Assembly (NCBI RefSeq): GCF_003997495.1
Contig: NZ_RZRU01000002.1
Coordinates: forward strand, 372,001-436,000
Source of the DNA: Mesorhizobium sp. M7A.F.Ca.US.008.03.1.1
GTDB lineage: Bacteria > Pseudomonadota > Alphaproteobacteria > Rhizobiales > Rhizobiaceae
Direction: 5' to 3'
Length of the DNA: 64,000 nt
Each line of letters starts with the position of its first letter. Positions within the stretch are counted from its first letter, which is position 1. Below the pieces are notes generated by a model. That model was given only the letters and a program-made list of their open reading frames with translations, ran no database searches and was not told the DNA's origin. Positions 1 to 8,152 of the stretch are shown here, in pieces. The position numbers were made by a program, and so were the translations under genes.

Positions 1-30
1 AGATTGGGACTGCAGCTCGACGCGAAATTT

Positions 31-106
31 TGGAGGCCTCGCCTCGGGATCGAACCGAGGCTTCAGAGATTTGCCGTCTCCAGCGTAGCCGCTCCGCCAC
101 GAGGCC
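31..106 (-). tRNA. atypical tRNA-Cys-like gene (anticodon GCA)
   Basis: Read on the minus strand this is a 76-nt cloverleaf: acceptor GGCCTCG pairing with CGAGGCC, a tRNA-Cys-like D arm, anticodon stem GGAGA/TCTCT (one G-U pair), loop CGGCAAA with GCA in the anticodon place, a T loop TTCGATC, discriminator T and an encoded CCA. Two things are wrong for a normal tRNA-Cys. Position 33, almost always U, is G. There is also one extra base in the acceptor/T-arm half, giving a 13-bp stack (7+6 or 8+5) instead of 12. The variable loop is short, so it is not tRNA-Sec. It may be a divergent second Cys tRNA or a decaying copy; the intact stems and the CCA argue against long decay. Confidence 0.7.
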
Positions 107-290
107 ATGGCTGTTGAAGTAGCGGCCTAATATTTACGGAAAGGTTAATCCCGAGGGATTGTTCAGAATTTTCGGCACGATCTTCAGAGCGTCCGCCAGC
201 ACATGTGGCGGCCAGATTTGCAGCCCGGCCGCGCCAACCCTTTGCCGGACCTCGCTTTCCGCGCGCGCCGCGATCCTTCACGCCTCAGGC

Positions 291-361
291 GGCAGCCCGC
301 CCCGTCTCGACCGAGGGCCTCCAGCACTGCGACTGGCGCTCTTCCCCTGAGCTATGCTGCC
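291..361 (-). pseudogene. degenerate tRNA-like sequence
   Basis: On the minus strand the ends GGCAGC and GCTGCC pair, followed by TA, a perfect 4-bp D stem (GCTC/GAGC) with an AGGGGAA loop, a possible anticodon stem CCAG/CTGG, and a T arm CCTCG/CGGGG around GTCGAGA. It lacks the T54 of a normal T loop, has an 8-base anticodon loop if the stem is drawn with 4 pairs, has two surplus bases before the acceptor 3' strand, and ends in GCCT rather than a CCA tail. I read it as a tRNA relic or tRNA-like element near the atypical tRNA-Cys. No amino acid can be assigned. Confidence 0.35.
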
Positions 362-458
362 TGCACTGCTTTACCCCGCGTTGCATTCGGAGGAAGAGGA
401 GCCGAGGCCCAATCAACTTTTTCCCTTGAACGGCGATCCAATCTGGCCTAGCTTCAGC

Positions 459-476
459 TGAGAAAAGGTTTTCTCA
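459..476. promoter_or_regulatory. putative LacI-family operator, distal copy
   Basis: TGAGAAAAGGTTTTCTCA is an inverted repeat with 8-bp arms around a GG centre. It lies about 90 bases before the LacI-type regulator gene and is the near-mirror of a second copy 68 bp downstream. LacI-family operators are usually short palindromes of this size placed at the regulator or its target operon. Assignment to this regulator is inferred from position. Confidence 0.55.
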
Positions 477-527
477 AGCGATTTCGATCGGACCCGGCCA
501 CCTGCCGGGCCTCATTCAGGTCGGCAA

Positions 528-543
528 GAGAAAACCTTTTCCC
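528..543. promoter_or_regulatory. putative LacI-family operator, proximal copy
   Basis: GAGAAAACCTTTTCCC shares the GAAAA-N2-TTTTC core of the distal copy but with CC in the centre. It ends about 20 bases before the regulator start codon, so binding here would block its transcription. Two sites 68 bp apart fit a repression loop by a tetrameric or dimer-of-dimer LacI protein. This is inferred from spacing only. Confidence 0.55.
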
Positions 544-564
544 AACTAAGGGACTCTCGGCGCG

Positions 565-1608
565 ATGCCATCGGACGATCTGCCTGCTCCGGTCTTTTCC
601 AAGCCAGTCACCTTGCGTGACGTGGCCGCGCAGGCCGGGGTCAGCGTCGCCACCGCATCCAAAGCGCTCAACAGCCAGGGCCGGATGACAGCCGAGACGC
701 GCGAACGCATTCGCGAGACCGCCCGGCGGCTTGGCTTCCGGCCGAACAGCCTGGCGCAAAGCCTGCTCCGGCGCCGCAGCTTCACCGTCGGCCTGCTCAC
801 CAACGATACCTATGGCCGCTTCTCGCTGCCGCTGATGTCGGGCATTTCGGACGCGCTGGTCGACAATGGCGTCTCGGTGTTCCTGTGCAATGTCGAGGAG
901 GATCCGCGGCTGGGCCAGATGCATGTCGACGCCATGCTCGACAAGCGCGTCGACGGCATCATCGCCACCGGCAAGCGCATCGATCGCCACCTGCCTGTCG
1001 ACCTCTCCAATCTGCGCGTCCCGGTGATCTATGCCTTCACGCAGCCCGACCCCGACGCCGTCGCCTTTGTCTCGGACGATGTTGGCGGCGCCCGGCTGGC
1101 CGTCGAGCATTTCTGCCGGCTTGGCCGCAAGCGCATCGCCCACGTCACCGGGCCGGCGAGCTTTGCCGTGGTGCACGCGCGCGCACAGGCTTACCGCGAC
1201 GTACTCGTCGAAAACGGCCTCACGGTCAGCGAGCCGCTGCTCGGCCCCTGGTCGGAAGCCTGGGGCCACCAGGCGGTTGCGCAACTGTTCGACGGCAAAA
1301 GCGAAAGGCCGGATGCGGTCTTCTGCGGCAACGACCAGATCGCGCGCGGCGTCATCGATGCTCTGCGCGAACGCGGCCTCGACGTACCCAGGGATGTCGG
1401 CGTCATCGGCTTCGACAATTGGGAGATCGTGGCCGAGGCGACGCGCCCGCCACTGACCTCTGTCGACATGAACCTGGTCGCGCTCGGGCGCGAGGCCGGG
1501 TTGACCCTGCTTTCGCTGGTCGGCGGCAAGCCCGCCGCGCCGGGCATTCGAAAACTGCCGTGCCGGCTGGTGGTGCGGCAGTCATGCGGCCATCCACCGG
1601 GTGGCTGA
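565..1608 (+). CDS. LacI family transcriptional regulator
   Basis: A 347-residue repressor. Residues 16-60 form the LacI helix-turn-helix and hinge (VTLRDVAAQAGVSVATASKA), followed by a periplasmic-binding-protein-like ligand domain to the C terminus with the usual late IGFDN motif. It is the first gene of a block with a sugar-binding protein, two permeases and a GH127 glycosidase on the same strand, so it most likely senses an arabinose-containing sugar and controls that operon. Two palindromes just upstream suggest autoregulation. The ATG at 565 places the helix-turn-helix at the normal distance from the N terminus. The exact effector is unknown. Confidence 0.93.
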   Translation: MPSDDLPAPVFSKPVTLRDVAAQAGVSVATASKALNSQGRMTAETRERIRETARRLGFRPNSLAQSLLRRRSFTVGLLTNDTYGRFSLPLMSGISDALVDNGVSVFLCNVEEDPRLGQMHVDAMLDKRVDGIIATGKRIDRHLPVDLSNLRVPVIYAFTQPDPDAVAFVSDDVGGARLAVEHFCRLGRKRIAHVTGPASFAVVHARAQAYRDVLVENGLTVSEPLLGPWSEAWGHQAVAQLFDGKSERPDAVFCGNDQIARGVIDALRERGLDVPRDVGVIGFDNWEIVAEATRPPLTSVDMNLVALGREAGLTLLSLVGGKPAAPGIRKLPCRLVVRQSCGHPPGG

Positions 1609-1671
1609 AAACGAAGCGCCGCGCAATCGGCGCCAAGCCGCGGATCGCGGCCAACCTTGGAGGAGGAGAAC

Positions 1672-2919
1672 ATGAGGAACCTGATTGCCAAACTGGCCCT
1701 GGCCGCTGCCGTTCTGGGTGGCGGTCTGGGCACTGCCGCTGCCGAGACCGCCAACATCTGGGTGCGCGCCGACGGCTCGAATTTCATGCCGAGAATCGTC
1801 GATGCCTACAACAAGGCGCACACCAACCAGGTCAAGCTCGACATCATTCCCAATGCCGAGATCATCCCGAAATACGGTGCCGCTGCCGCCGGCGGCACGG
1901 CGCCCGACGCGCTGTCGCTCGACCTGATCTACACGCCCTCCTTCGCCGCCGCCGGCCAGCTGGAGGACATCACCGACTGGGCCAAGTCCCTGCCCTATTT
2001 TACCAGCCTGTCGCCGGCGCATGTGAAAACCGGCACCTACAAGGACCACATTTACGGCCTGCCCTTCTCCGCCGACGCCTCGGTGCTGATCTGGAACAAG
2101 AAGCTGTTCAAGCAGGCCGGCCTCGACCCCGAAAAAGGCCCTGTCAGCTGGGCCGAGATCGCGGCCGATGCCGAGAAGGTCAACGCGCTCGGCGGCAACA
2201 TCAAGGGCTTCTACTTCTCCGGCAATTGCGGCGGCTGCAACATCTTCACCTTCACGCCCCTGATCTGGGCGTCGGGCGGCGACATCCTCTCGGAGGACGG
2301 TTCGAAAGCGACGCTGGACAGCCCGCAGCTGCGCGGCGCCATCGATCTCTACCGCTCGATGGTCAAGAAGGATCTGGTTCCGGCGGGCGCGCAGACCGAT
2401 ACCGGCGCCAACTTCTTTGCGGCATTTGCCGCCGGCAATATCGGCATCTCGCCGTCCGGCGCCTTCGCCATCGGCGCGCTCAACACCCAGTATCCCGATA
2501 TCGACTACGGCGTCACCTTTCTGCCGGGCAAGGACAGCGGCTGGTCGTCCTTTGCCGGCGGCGACAATTTCGTCGTCACCAAGGGCACCACGAAACTGCC
2601 CGTGGTGAAGGAGTTCCTTGACTTCGCCTATTCGCTTGAAGGCCAGACAATCCTTGCCAAATACGGCAGCCTGCCGGTGCGCGGCGACATCGCCAAGGAG
2701 GCGCTGAAGGATCTCGATCCGCGCTACCAGGTCGCCGCCGAGGCCATGGCCAAGGGCAAGACACCCTATTCGGTGGTGTTCAACGATCTGATCAACTCCG
2801 CCAACGGGCCGTGGACGCAGATGATCAACGAGGTCTTCTTCGGCGACGATGTCGACGGTGCCATAGCCAACGCACAAGAGACGATGCAGTCGATCATCGA
2901 CCAGGCGCCGCAGAAGTAG
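1672..2919 (+). CDS. sugar ABC transporter substrate-binding protein (family 1)
   Basis: A 415-residue exported solute-binding protein. The first 24 or so residues are a classical signal peptide (MRNLIAKLALAAAVLGGGLG, cut near AAAE), so it acts in the periplasm. The rest has the MalE-type layout, with TANIWVRADGSNF at the start of the mature part and a GNCGGCN segment in the middle. The start at 1672 is chosen because GGAGGAGG lies directly before it; an upstream in-frame TTG overlaps that ribosome site. It precedes MalF/MalG-like permeases and GH127, pointing to uptake of an oligosaccharide, probably with L-arabinofuranose. The sugar is inferred, not shown. Confidence 0.92.
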   Translation: MRNLIAKLALAAAVLGGGLGTAAAETANIWVRADGSNFMPRIVDAYNKAHTNQVKLDIIPNAEIIPKYGAAAAGGTAPDALSLDLIYTPSFAAAGQLEDITDWAKSLPYFTSLSPAHVKTGTYKDHIYGLPFSADASVLIWNKKLFKQAGLDPEKGPVSWAEIAADAEKVNALGGNIKGFYFSGNCGGCNIFTFTPLIWASGGDILSEDGSKATLDSPQLRGAIDLYRSMVKKDLVPAGAQTDTGANFFAAFAAGNIGISPSGAFAIGALNTQYPDIDYGVTFLPGKDSGWSSFAGGDNFVVTKGTTKLPVVKEFLDFAYSLEGQTILAKYGSLPVRGDIAKEALKDLDPRYQVAAEAMAKGKTPYSVVFNDLINSANGPWTQMINEVFFGDDVDGAIANAQETMQSIIDQAPQK

Positions 2920-2930
2920 CGGCCGCCTAC

Positions 2931-2966
2931 CCGGCCACCCGCCCGTCTCCCTGGGTGGGTGGCCGG
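2931..2966 (+). promoter_or_regulatory. strong intercistronic hairpin after the binding-protein gene
   Basis: A 14-bp stem (CCGGCCACCCGCCC with its complement, one G-U pair) closes an 8-base loop, 12 bases after the binding-protein stop codon and before the first permease. There is no U tract. Such stems commonly protect the upstream message and reduce read-through, giving more binding protein than permease. The structure is seen; the role is inferred. Confidence 0.65.
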
Positions 2967-3037
2967 CGCGTTCGTTACCCTCCCGAAAAGGGGGGGGGTG
3001 GGCGGCCAACTGTATCCGACGGAAGAACAGGCACGGC

Positions 3038-3964
3038 ATGAGCTCTATCACAACCGCAGCAACCCCTGCCCCGCCCCGCGCCCGTAAGGTCGCCAGCCGC
3101 CAACAATGGATCGGCCTGCTTTATGTCGCGCCGGCCGTCGCGCTGGTCGTCGTCTTTTTCCTGATCCCGCTCGGCATGACGGCGTGGATGTCGCTGCACA
3201 ACTGGCCGCTGATGGGCGAGCACAGCTTTATCGGCCTCGGCAATTATGTCGCCATCCTGCGCGACATCAGGTTCTGGAACGCGCTGCGCTTCACTGGCTA
3301 CTACACTGTGATCGTCACCATCGCGATCTTTGTGGTCGCCTTCCCTCTGGCGCTGTTCGTCGAACGGCCGCGGCCGCTGACCAATCTCTACCGGACCATG
3401 TTCTTCATGCCGGCGGTTGTCGGGTTCGCCTCGGCCAGCCTGCTCTGGTCATGGCTGTTGAACGTCGATTCCGGCCTGTTCAGCCCGGCCGCCTATGACC
3501 TCGGCTTGATCGACAGGAAGTTCAACCTTCTGGCCACCTTCCAGCCGGCCTTCTGGTCGATCATCGTCATGGTCGTCTGGAAGGTCGCCGGCTTCACCAT
3601 GATCATCCTGATGGCCGGCCTGCAATCGATCCCGCAGGATCTGCAGGAGGCGGCCGTCATCGACGGTGCCGGGCCTTTCGCCAGGTTCAGGGCGATCACC
3701 CTGCCGCTGATGCGCCGTACGCTGGCGCTGGCGCTGATCCTGTCCGTCGCCGGCTCGATCCTCGCCTTCGACCAGTTCTACATCATCCTGCGAGGCGGCC
3801 CGCGCAACCAGACGCTGACGGCGGTCTACTGGATCTTCAACCAGTCCTTCGTGTCGTTCAAGCTAGGCTATGGCGCGGCGCTCTCCATGGTGCTGCTCGT
3901 CGTCCTCGTGGCGCTCAGCCTCGTCCAGCTTTGGCTGTTGCGCAAACCGGAGGGCCTCGACTGA
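3038..3964 (+). CDS. sugar ABC transporter permease, MalF type
   Basis: A 308-residue inner-membrane permease with six hydrophobic segments. The first starts near residue 25 (WIGLLYVAPAVALVVVFF), and the EAA loop that docks the ATPase is seen as LQEAAVIDGAGPFARFRAITLPLM around residues 205-230. It overlaps the next gene by one base (TGATG), so the two permeases are translationally coupled and form a heterodimer. The N terminus carries a short basic, proline-rich cytoplasmic tail as in other MalF-type partners. No ATPase gene follows. Confidence 0.92.
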   Translation: MSSITTAATPAPPRARKVASRQQWIGLLYVAPAVALVVVFFLIPLGMTAWMSLHNWPLMGEHSFIGLGNYVAILRDIRFWNALRFTGYYTVIVTIAIFVVAFPLALFVERPRPLTNLYRTMFFMPAVVGFASASLLWSWLLNVDSGLFSPAAYDLGLIDRKFNLLATFQPAFWSIIVMVVWKVAGFTMIILMAGLQSIPQDLQEAAVIDGAGPFARFRAITLPLMRRTLALALILSVAGSILAFDQFYIILRGGPRNQTLTAVYWIFNQSFVSFKLGYGAALSMVLLVVLVALSLVQLWLLRKPEGLD

Positions 3965-4821
3965 TGGCGCAGGCCGCATCCCGTAACCGCAAGCTCCTCG
4001 CCCGCATCGGCGAGCATTCGACCGGCATCATCGCCTCGGTGCTGTTTGCCGCGCCGATCGTGTGGGCGGTGCTGTCGGCGTTCAAGCCGGCGGCCGAAGC
4101 ACGCCAGCCGCCGCTGCCGCCCTGGCCGACATCAGGCTTCTCGCTGGAGAACTATGCCACGCTCAACAGCTTCGGCGACGGGCTGTGGGTCTCGGCGCAA
4201 AACAGCATCTATGTCTCGGTGATGACGGTGGTGCTGTCGGTCGCCGTCAGCGTGCTGGCCGGCTACGGCTTTTCGCGGTTCCGGTTTCCGTTCAAGGACC
4301 TGTTCTTCATCCTCATCCTGTCGACGATCATGATCCCGTTCCAGTCGATCCTGACGCCGATCTTCCTGGTGCTGACCAAGCTTGGCCTGCACAACACGCT
4401 GACCGGCCTGGTCGGCGTCTATGTGACGCTGCAACTGCCGTTCTCGATCTTCATGATGCGCAACGCCTTCGACGCGGTGCCGCGCGAGATCGAGGAGGCC
4501 GCTCGCATGGACGGCGCCAGCAATCTCACCATGCTTTTGAAGGTGATGCTGCCGCTGGTCTGGCCGGGCGTCGTCACCATCGCCCTGTTTGCCTTCCTCG
4601 GCGCCTGGAACGAATTCCTCGCCGCTCTCGTGCTGATGACCGATCAATCCAAGTTCACGCTTCCGGTGATGATGACCGCACTGCAGTCGGGCCGCTTCGG
4701 CGCCATCGACTGGGGCGCGGTGCAGGCGGGCGTCACCGTGATGATGGTGCCTTGCCTCATCCTGTTCCTGGCGCTGCAGCGCTTCTACATCCGCGGCCTG
4801 ATGGCCGGGGCCGTCAAATAG
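3964..4821 (+). CDS. sugar ABC transporter permease, MalG type
   Basis: A 285-residue MalG-type permease with six membrane spans and the EAA loop (IEEAARMDGASNLTMLLKVMLPL) in the second half. The ATG at 3964 overlaps the stop of the MalF-type gene, which settles the start over an upstream TTG inside that gene. It should pair with the preceding permease to form the sugar channel. The GH127 glycosidase begins 14 bases later, so all four structural genes probably share one message. Confidence 0.92.
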   Translation: MAQAASRNRKLLARIGEHSTGIIASVLFAAPIVWAVLSAFKPAAEARQPPLPPWPTSGFSLENYATLNSFGDGLWVSAQNSIYVSVMTVVLSVAVSVLAGYGFSRFRFPFKDLFFILILSTIMIPFQSILTPIFLVLTKLGLHNTLTGLVGVYVTLQLPFSIFMMRNAFDAVPREIEEAARMDGASNLTMLLKVMLPLVWPGVVTIALFAFLGAWNEFLAALVLMTDQSKFTLPVMMTALQSGRFGAIDWGAVQAGVTVMMVPCLILFLALQRFYIRGLMAGAVK

Positions 4822-4835
4822 AATGGAGTAAGTTC

Positions 4836-6833
4836 ATGACCGCATCGCCATCCACAAAATCGGCGCCATCCACAAAATCGGCCAAGTCAAAGCTCGCCTT
4901 CCGCCCGCTGCCGGTGCCGCAGGTCGATGTGCACGGCTTCTGGGGCGACCGCGCCGACGCTGTGGCCACGCGCACCGCCGACATCCTCTACGAGCGCTGC
5001 GTCGAGGCCCGCATGCTGGAGCAGATCGATCCGGACCGCCCCTCGCCCGGCATAGTCATCCCCTTCCACTCGCCCTCTCCCGACGAAGCCGACCGCCAGG
5101 GCGCGGAATTCACCGGATCGACGGTGACCACGCAGATGTTCTGGGATTCCGATCTCGGCAAGACGATCGAGACCGCAGCCTATTCGCTCTACCGGCGCAA
5201 GAATCCCGAACTGGAGAAGAAGATCGATGCCGTCATCGACATGTATGGCAGGCTGCAGCAGGAAGACGGCTATCTCTCCAGCTGGTATCAGCGCATCCAG
5301 CCCGGCAAGCGCTGGACCAATCTGCGCGACTGCCACGAGCTCTATTGCGCCGGCCACCTGATCGAGGGCGCGGTCGCCTACTACCAGGCGACGGGAAAAC
5401 GCAAGCTGCTCGATATCATGTGCCGCTATGCCGACCACATCGCGTCGGTGCTTGGCCCCGAGCCCGGCCAGAAGAAGGGCTATTGCGGCCACGAGGAGAT
5501 CGAGCTGGCGCTGGTCAAGCTGGCACGGGTGACCGGCGAGCGGAAATATATGGAGCTGGCCAGATACTTCATCGATCAGCGCGGTCAGCAGCCGCATTAT
5601 TTCGACGAGGAGGCTCGCGCCCGCGGCGCCGACCCGAAGGCCTATCATTTCAAGACCTATGAATACAGCCAGTCGCACATCCCGGTGCGAGAACAGGACA
5701 AGGTCGTCGGCCATGCGGTGAGGGCGATGTACCTCTATTCCGGCATGGCCGACATCGCGACCGAATATGGCGACGATACGCTGCGAGCAGCACTCGACCT
5801 TCTGTGGGACGATCTCACCACCAAGAGCCTCTACATCACCGGCGGACTGGGGCCGTCAGCGCACAATGAGGGGTTCACCAGCGACTATGACCTGCCCAAC
5901 GAGAGCGCCTATGCCGAAACCTGCGCCGCCGTCGGGCTGGTGTTCTGGGCCAGCCGCATGCTCGGCATGGGGCCGAACGCCCGCTACGCCGATATGATGG
6001 AGCGCGCGCTCTACAATGGCTCAATCTCGGGCCTGTCGCTCGACGGTTCACTGTTCTTCTATGAAAACCCGCTGGAAAGCCGCGGCAAGCACAACAGGTG
6101 GAAATGGCATCGCTGCCCCTGCTGCCCGCCCAATATCGGGCGCATGGTCGCCTCGATCGGCAGCTATTTCTACAGCCTGGCCGATGATGCGCTGGCCGTT
6201 CATCTCTATGGCGACTCGATCGCCCGTTTCGACATATCGGGCGTTCCGGTCAGCTTGACCCAGGCGAGCAGGTATCCCTGGGACGGCGCCGTCGAGATCA
6301 CGCTCGAACCGCAGGCGCCGGTCGAATTCACCTTGCACCTGCGCATTCCCGCCTGGAGCGCCAGTGCCGGGTTGAAGGTAAACGGCGAGGCCATCACGCT
6401 GGCTGAAATCACCAGCGACGGCTACGCCGCGATCAAGCGGACATGGAAAAAGGGCGACAATGTCCGGCTCGATCTCGAAATGCCGATCGAGCGGCTCTAT
6501 GCCAACCCGCAGGTGCGCCAGGATGCCGGCCGCGTCGCGCTGTCACGCGGCCCGCTGATCTATTGCGTCGAGGCATCAGACAATGACGGCCAGCCGCATC
6601 GCCTGACGCTGCCGCGGACGGCCACCATCGAAGCGCAGCACCGTCCGGAACTTCTCGGCGGCGTGGTGACGCTGTCGACCGCGGCGCTTGCCGATGTCTC
6701 CGACGGCTGGCAGGACGGGCTCTACAGGCCCGAGCCGCCGGCCACCGCCGAGACGCGCCTGACCGCCATTCCCTATTTCGCCTGGGACAACCGCGAACCC
6801 GGCGAAATGCTGGTGTGGCTCAGGGACGGGTGA
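4836..6833 (+). CDS. GH127 beta-L-arabinofuranosidase (DUF1680)
   Basis: A 665-residue protein of the family typified by Bifidobacterium HypBA1 (about 658 residues), which releases L-arabinose from beta-linked arabinofuranosides using a zinc-bound cysteine nucleophile. The expected residues are visible: the acid/base glutamate in HNEGF (E345), zinc ligands E361 and C363 in AETC, and the CPCC cluster (C427, C429, C430) holding the nucleophile. An (alpha/alpha)6 barrel is followed by beta domains. No signal peptide is seen, so it is cytoplasmic and acts on imported oligosaccharide. The N terminus has a duplicated PSTKSA peptide. It overlaps the convergent acyltransferase gene by 14 bases. Confidence 0.92.
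   Translation: MTASPSTKSAPSTKSAKSKLAFRPLPVPQVDVHGFWGDRADAVATRTADILYERCVEARMLEQIDPDRPSPGIVIPFHSPSPDEADRQGAEFTGSTVTTQMFWDSDLGKTIETAAYSLYRRKNPELEKKIDAVIDMYGRLQQEDGYLSSWYQRIQPGKRWTNLRDCHELYCAGHLIEGAVAYYQATGKRKLLDIMCRYADHIASVLGPEPGQKKGYCGHEEIELALVKLARVTGERKYMELARYFIDQRGQQPHYFDEEARARGADPKAYHFKTYEYSQSHIPVREQDKVVGHAVRAMYLYSGMADIATEYGDDTLRAALDLLWDDLTTKSLYITGGLGPSAHNEGFTSDYDLPNESAYAETCAAVGLVFWASRMLGMGPNARYADMMERALYNGSISGLSLDGSLFFYENPLESRGKHNRWKWHRCPCCPPNIGRMVASIGSYFYSLADDALAVHLYGDSIARFDISGVPVSLTQASRYPWDGAVEITLEPQAPVEFTLHLRIPAWSASAGLKVNGEAITLAEITSDGYAAIKRTWKKGDNVRLDLEMPIERLYANPQVRQDAGRVALSRGPLIYCVEASDNDGQPHRLTLPRTATIEAQHRPELLGGVVTLSTAALADVSDGWQDGLYRPEPPATAETRLTAIPYFAWDNREPGEMLVWLRDG
4847..4882 (+). repeat. 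perfect 18-bp tandem duplication in the GH127 gene
   Basis: GCCATCCACAAAATCGGC occurs twice head to tail with no mismatch. It sits in frame near the start of the GH127 gene, doubling a six-residue, low-complexity Ser/Thr/Lys/Ala peptide ahead of the conserved domain. The absence of drift suggests a recent slippage event. Confidence 0.9.
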
Positions 6834-7971
6834 GCGAGGTCGGTGTATCGGCGATGACCGATCCAATCTCGGTCGCGATCGATGCCGCGGTTCCGGGCTT
6901 TTGGTCCACATAGCGCATTCGCAGGCGCAGGAATGGCGCCTCGACGCAGGTGTAGCTGAGGTAACCGATCGGGATCGTCGCCACGAAGCACAATGCGGAC
7001 CAGAGACATGCGACGTAGAAATTGCTGATGCTCATAATATTCGTATCTATGAACGCCGCCCATTGCATGACGAAGAACAGGTGCAGAAGGTAGATCGAAT
7101 AGCTGTAGGCCCCCGCCTTCTCCAATATCCTGAACGGCGCGCTTGTTCGCTTTCTCGAAAAGCTCGTGTCGTAGTAGGCGATGCCGAATGAATAGGCTGC
7201 CGCCTCCAGGGTTGGCAGGATGATCCATATCCAATGAGGCGACGGATAACGGCCCAGGTGGTAAAATCCCCCGGCTGCATCGAACCACCAGAAGACCCCC
7301 GAAAAGGCCGTGAGGACGGCCAGCGCCAACCAGTGCTGGTTCTTCGCGTAGGCACGCAGTTGGAAGGCAAGAATGCCGGCCAGGAACTGATCCGCATGGC
7401 CTATGATGGTGACGGACGCCGCTGACTGCACTTCGCCCATCTGCACATAGAGGACGGACCTCAGCACAATGGCTGCCGCGATGAACAGCAAGGGGGCAAA
7501 CACAAACCGCCTGGATGCCATCAGCAAAAACGGCAGCAACAGGTAGAAGTGCGCTTCGATCGTTATCGACCAGCCTCCATTCGAAAGGGTGGGAAGAAGA
7601 ACCCCCAAGCCGACGCCCGTGAAATACCCGTCGAGGGACTGGCCGGCCAGGTACCTGCGGCAAGCCTCGATCCATATCACAACCAGCAGTAGCGGAAGCA
7701 GCCTGAGTGCCCTGTTGGCAAAGAAGGGCAGATAATTGATCTGTTTTCCATGGAGCAGCTTGGCGAACAGGTAGCCGGAAAGGGCCATGAACAGGGAAAC
7801 GCCAGTATGGCCTTCATCCAGAACGCTGAAGATGGGAAGAGCCGGCACGAAGTCATAAGGCACGGGGCCTTCAGGAGAAGCATGAAGGAAATGCCAGCTA
7901 AAGACTAGAAAGGCCGCCAGGCCACGAATATGATCCAGCGCTGGATAATGCTCTCCGGTCGAGGATTTCAT
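6820..7971 (-). CDS. acyltransferase 3 family membrane protein
   Basis: A 383-residue integral membrane O-acyltransferase of the OafB/NodX/ExoZ type. The N-terminal signature YPALDHIRGLAAFLVFSWHFLH carries the conserved Arg and His of the first span, and about ten hydrophobic segments follow. Family members move acetyl or similar groups onto extracellular sugars, lipopolysaccharide or exopolysaccharide. The gene stands alone, convergent with GH127, so no glycan target can be named. Its GC content appears a little lower than that of its neighbours, as is common for surface-modification genes. Confidence 0.88.
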   Translation of the reverse strand: MKSSTGEHYPALDHIRGLAAFLVFSWHFLHASPEGPVPYDFVPALPIFSVLDEGHTGVSLFMALSGYLFAKLLHGKQINYLPFFANRALRLLPLLLVVIWIEACRRYLAGQSLDGYFTGVGLGVLLPTLSNGGWSITIEAHFYLLLPFLLMASRRFVFAPLLFIAAAIVLRSVLYVQMGEVQSAASVTIIGHADQFLAGILAFQLRAYAKNQHWLALAVLTAFSGVFWWFDAAGGFYHLGRYPSPHWIWIILPTLEAAAYSFGIAYYDTSFSRKRTSAPFRILEKAGAYSYSIYLLHLFFVMQWAAFIDTNIMSISNFYVACLWSALCFVATIPIGYLSYTCVEAPFLRLRMRYVDQKPGTAASIATEIGSVIADTPTSLTRP

Positions 7972-8152
7972 GATGTGCCCACGCGCACCGTGTCCTGCGC
8001 CGGTGTTCAGGTCATCGTTGGGCCAGAACTGTTTTCAATTCATTAAATCCTCACTGCGGAGACTTCCGAAATCAGAGATTTGCTTCGCAAGGTGCCGTGG
8101 CCTGCAAGCATCCGGGGCCAAACACGACTGAATCGTGCCGCGTCTGAGCGGA

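Noticed and set aside
31..106. Selenocysteine tRNA
   Set aside because: The 13-bp acceptor/T stack is suggestive, but there is no long variable arm, the anticodon is GCA, not UCA, and the D arm is Cys-like.
454..1284. Long minus-strand open frame opposite the LacI gene
   Set aside because: It overlaps a clear LacI gene along its length, lacks any family resemblance and its composition is what a high-GC reverse frame gives.
885..2621. 578-codon plus-strand frame spanning LacI and binding-protein genes
   Set aside because: It is very rich in Arg, Ala and His, is out of frame with two clear genes and has no domain.
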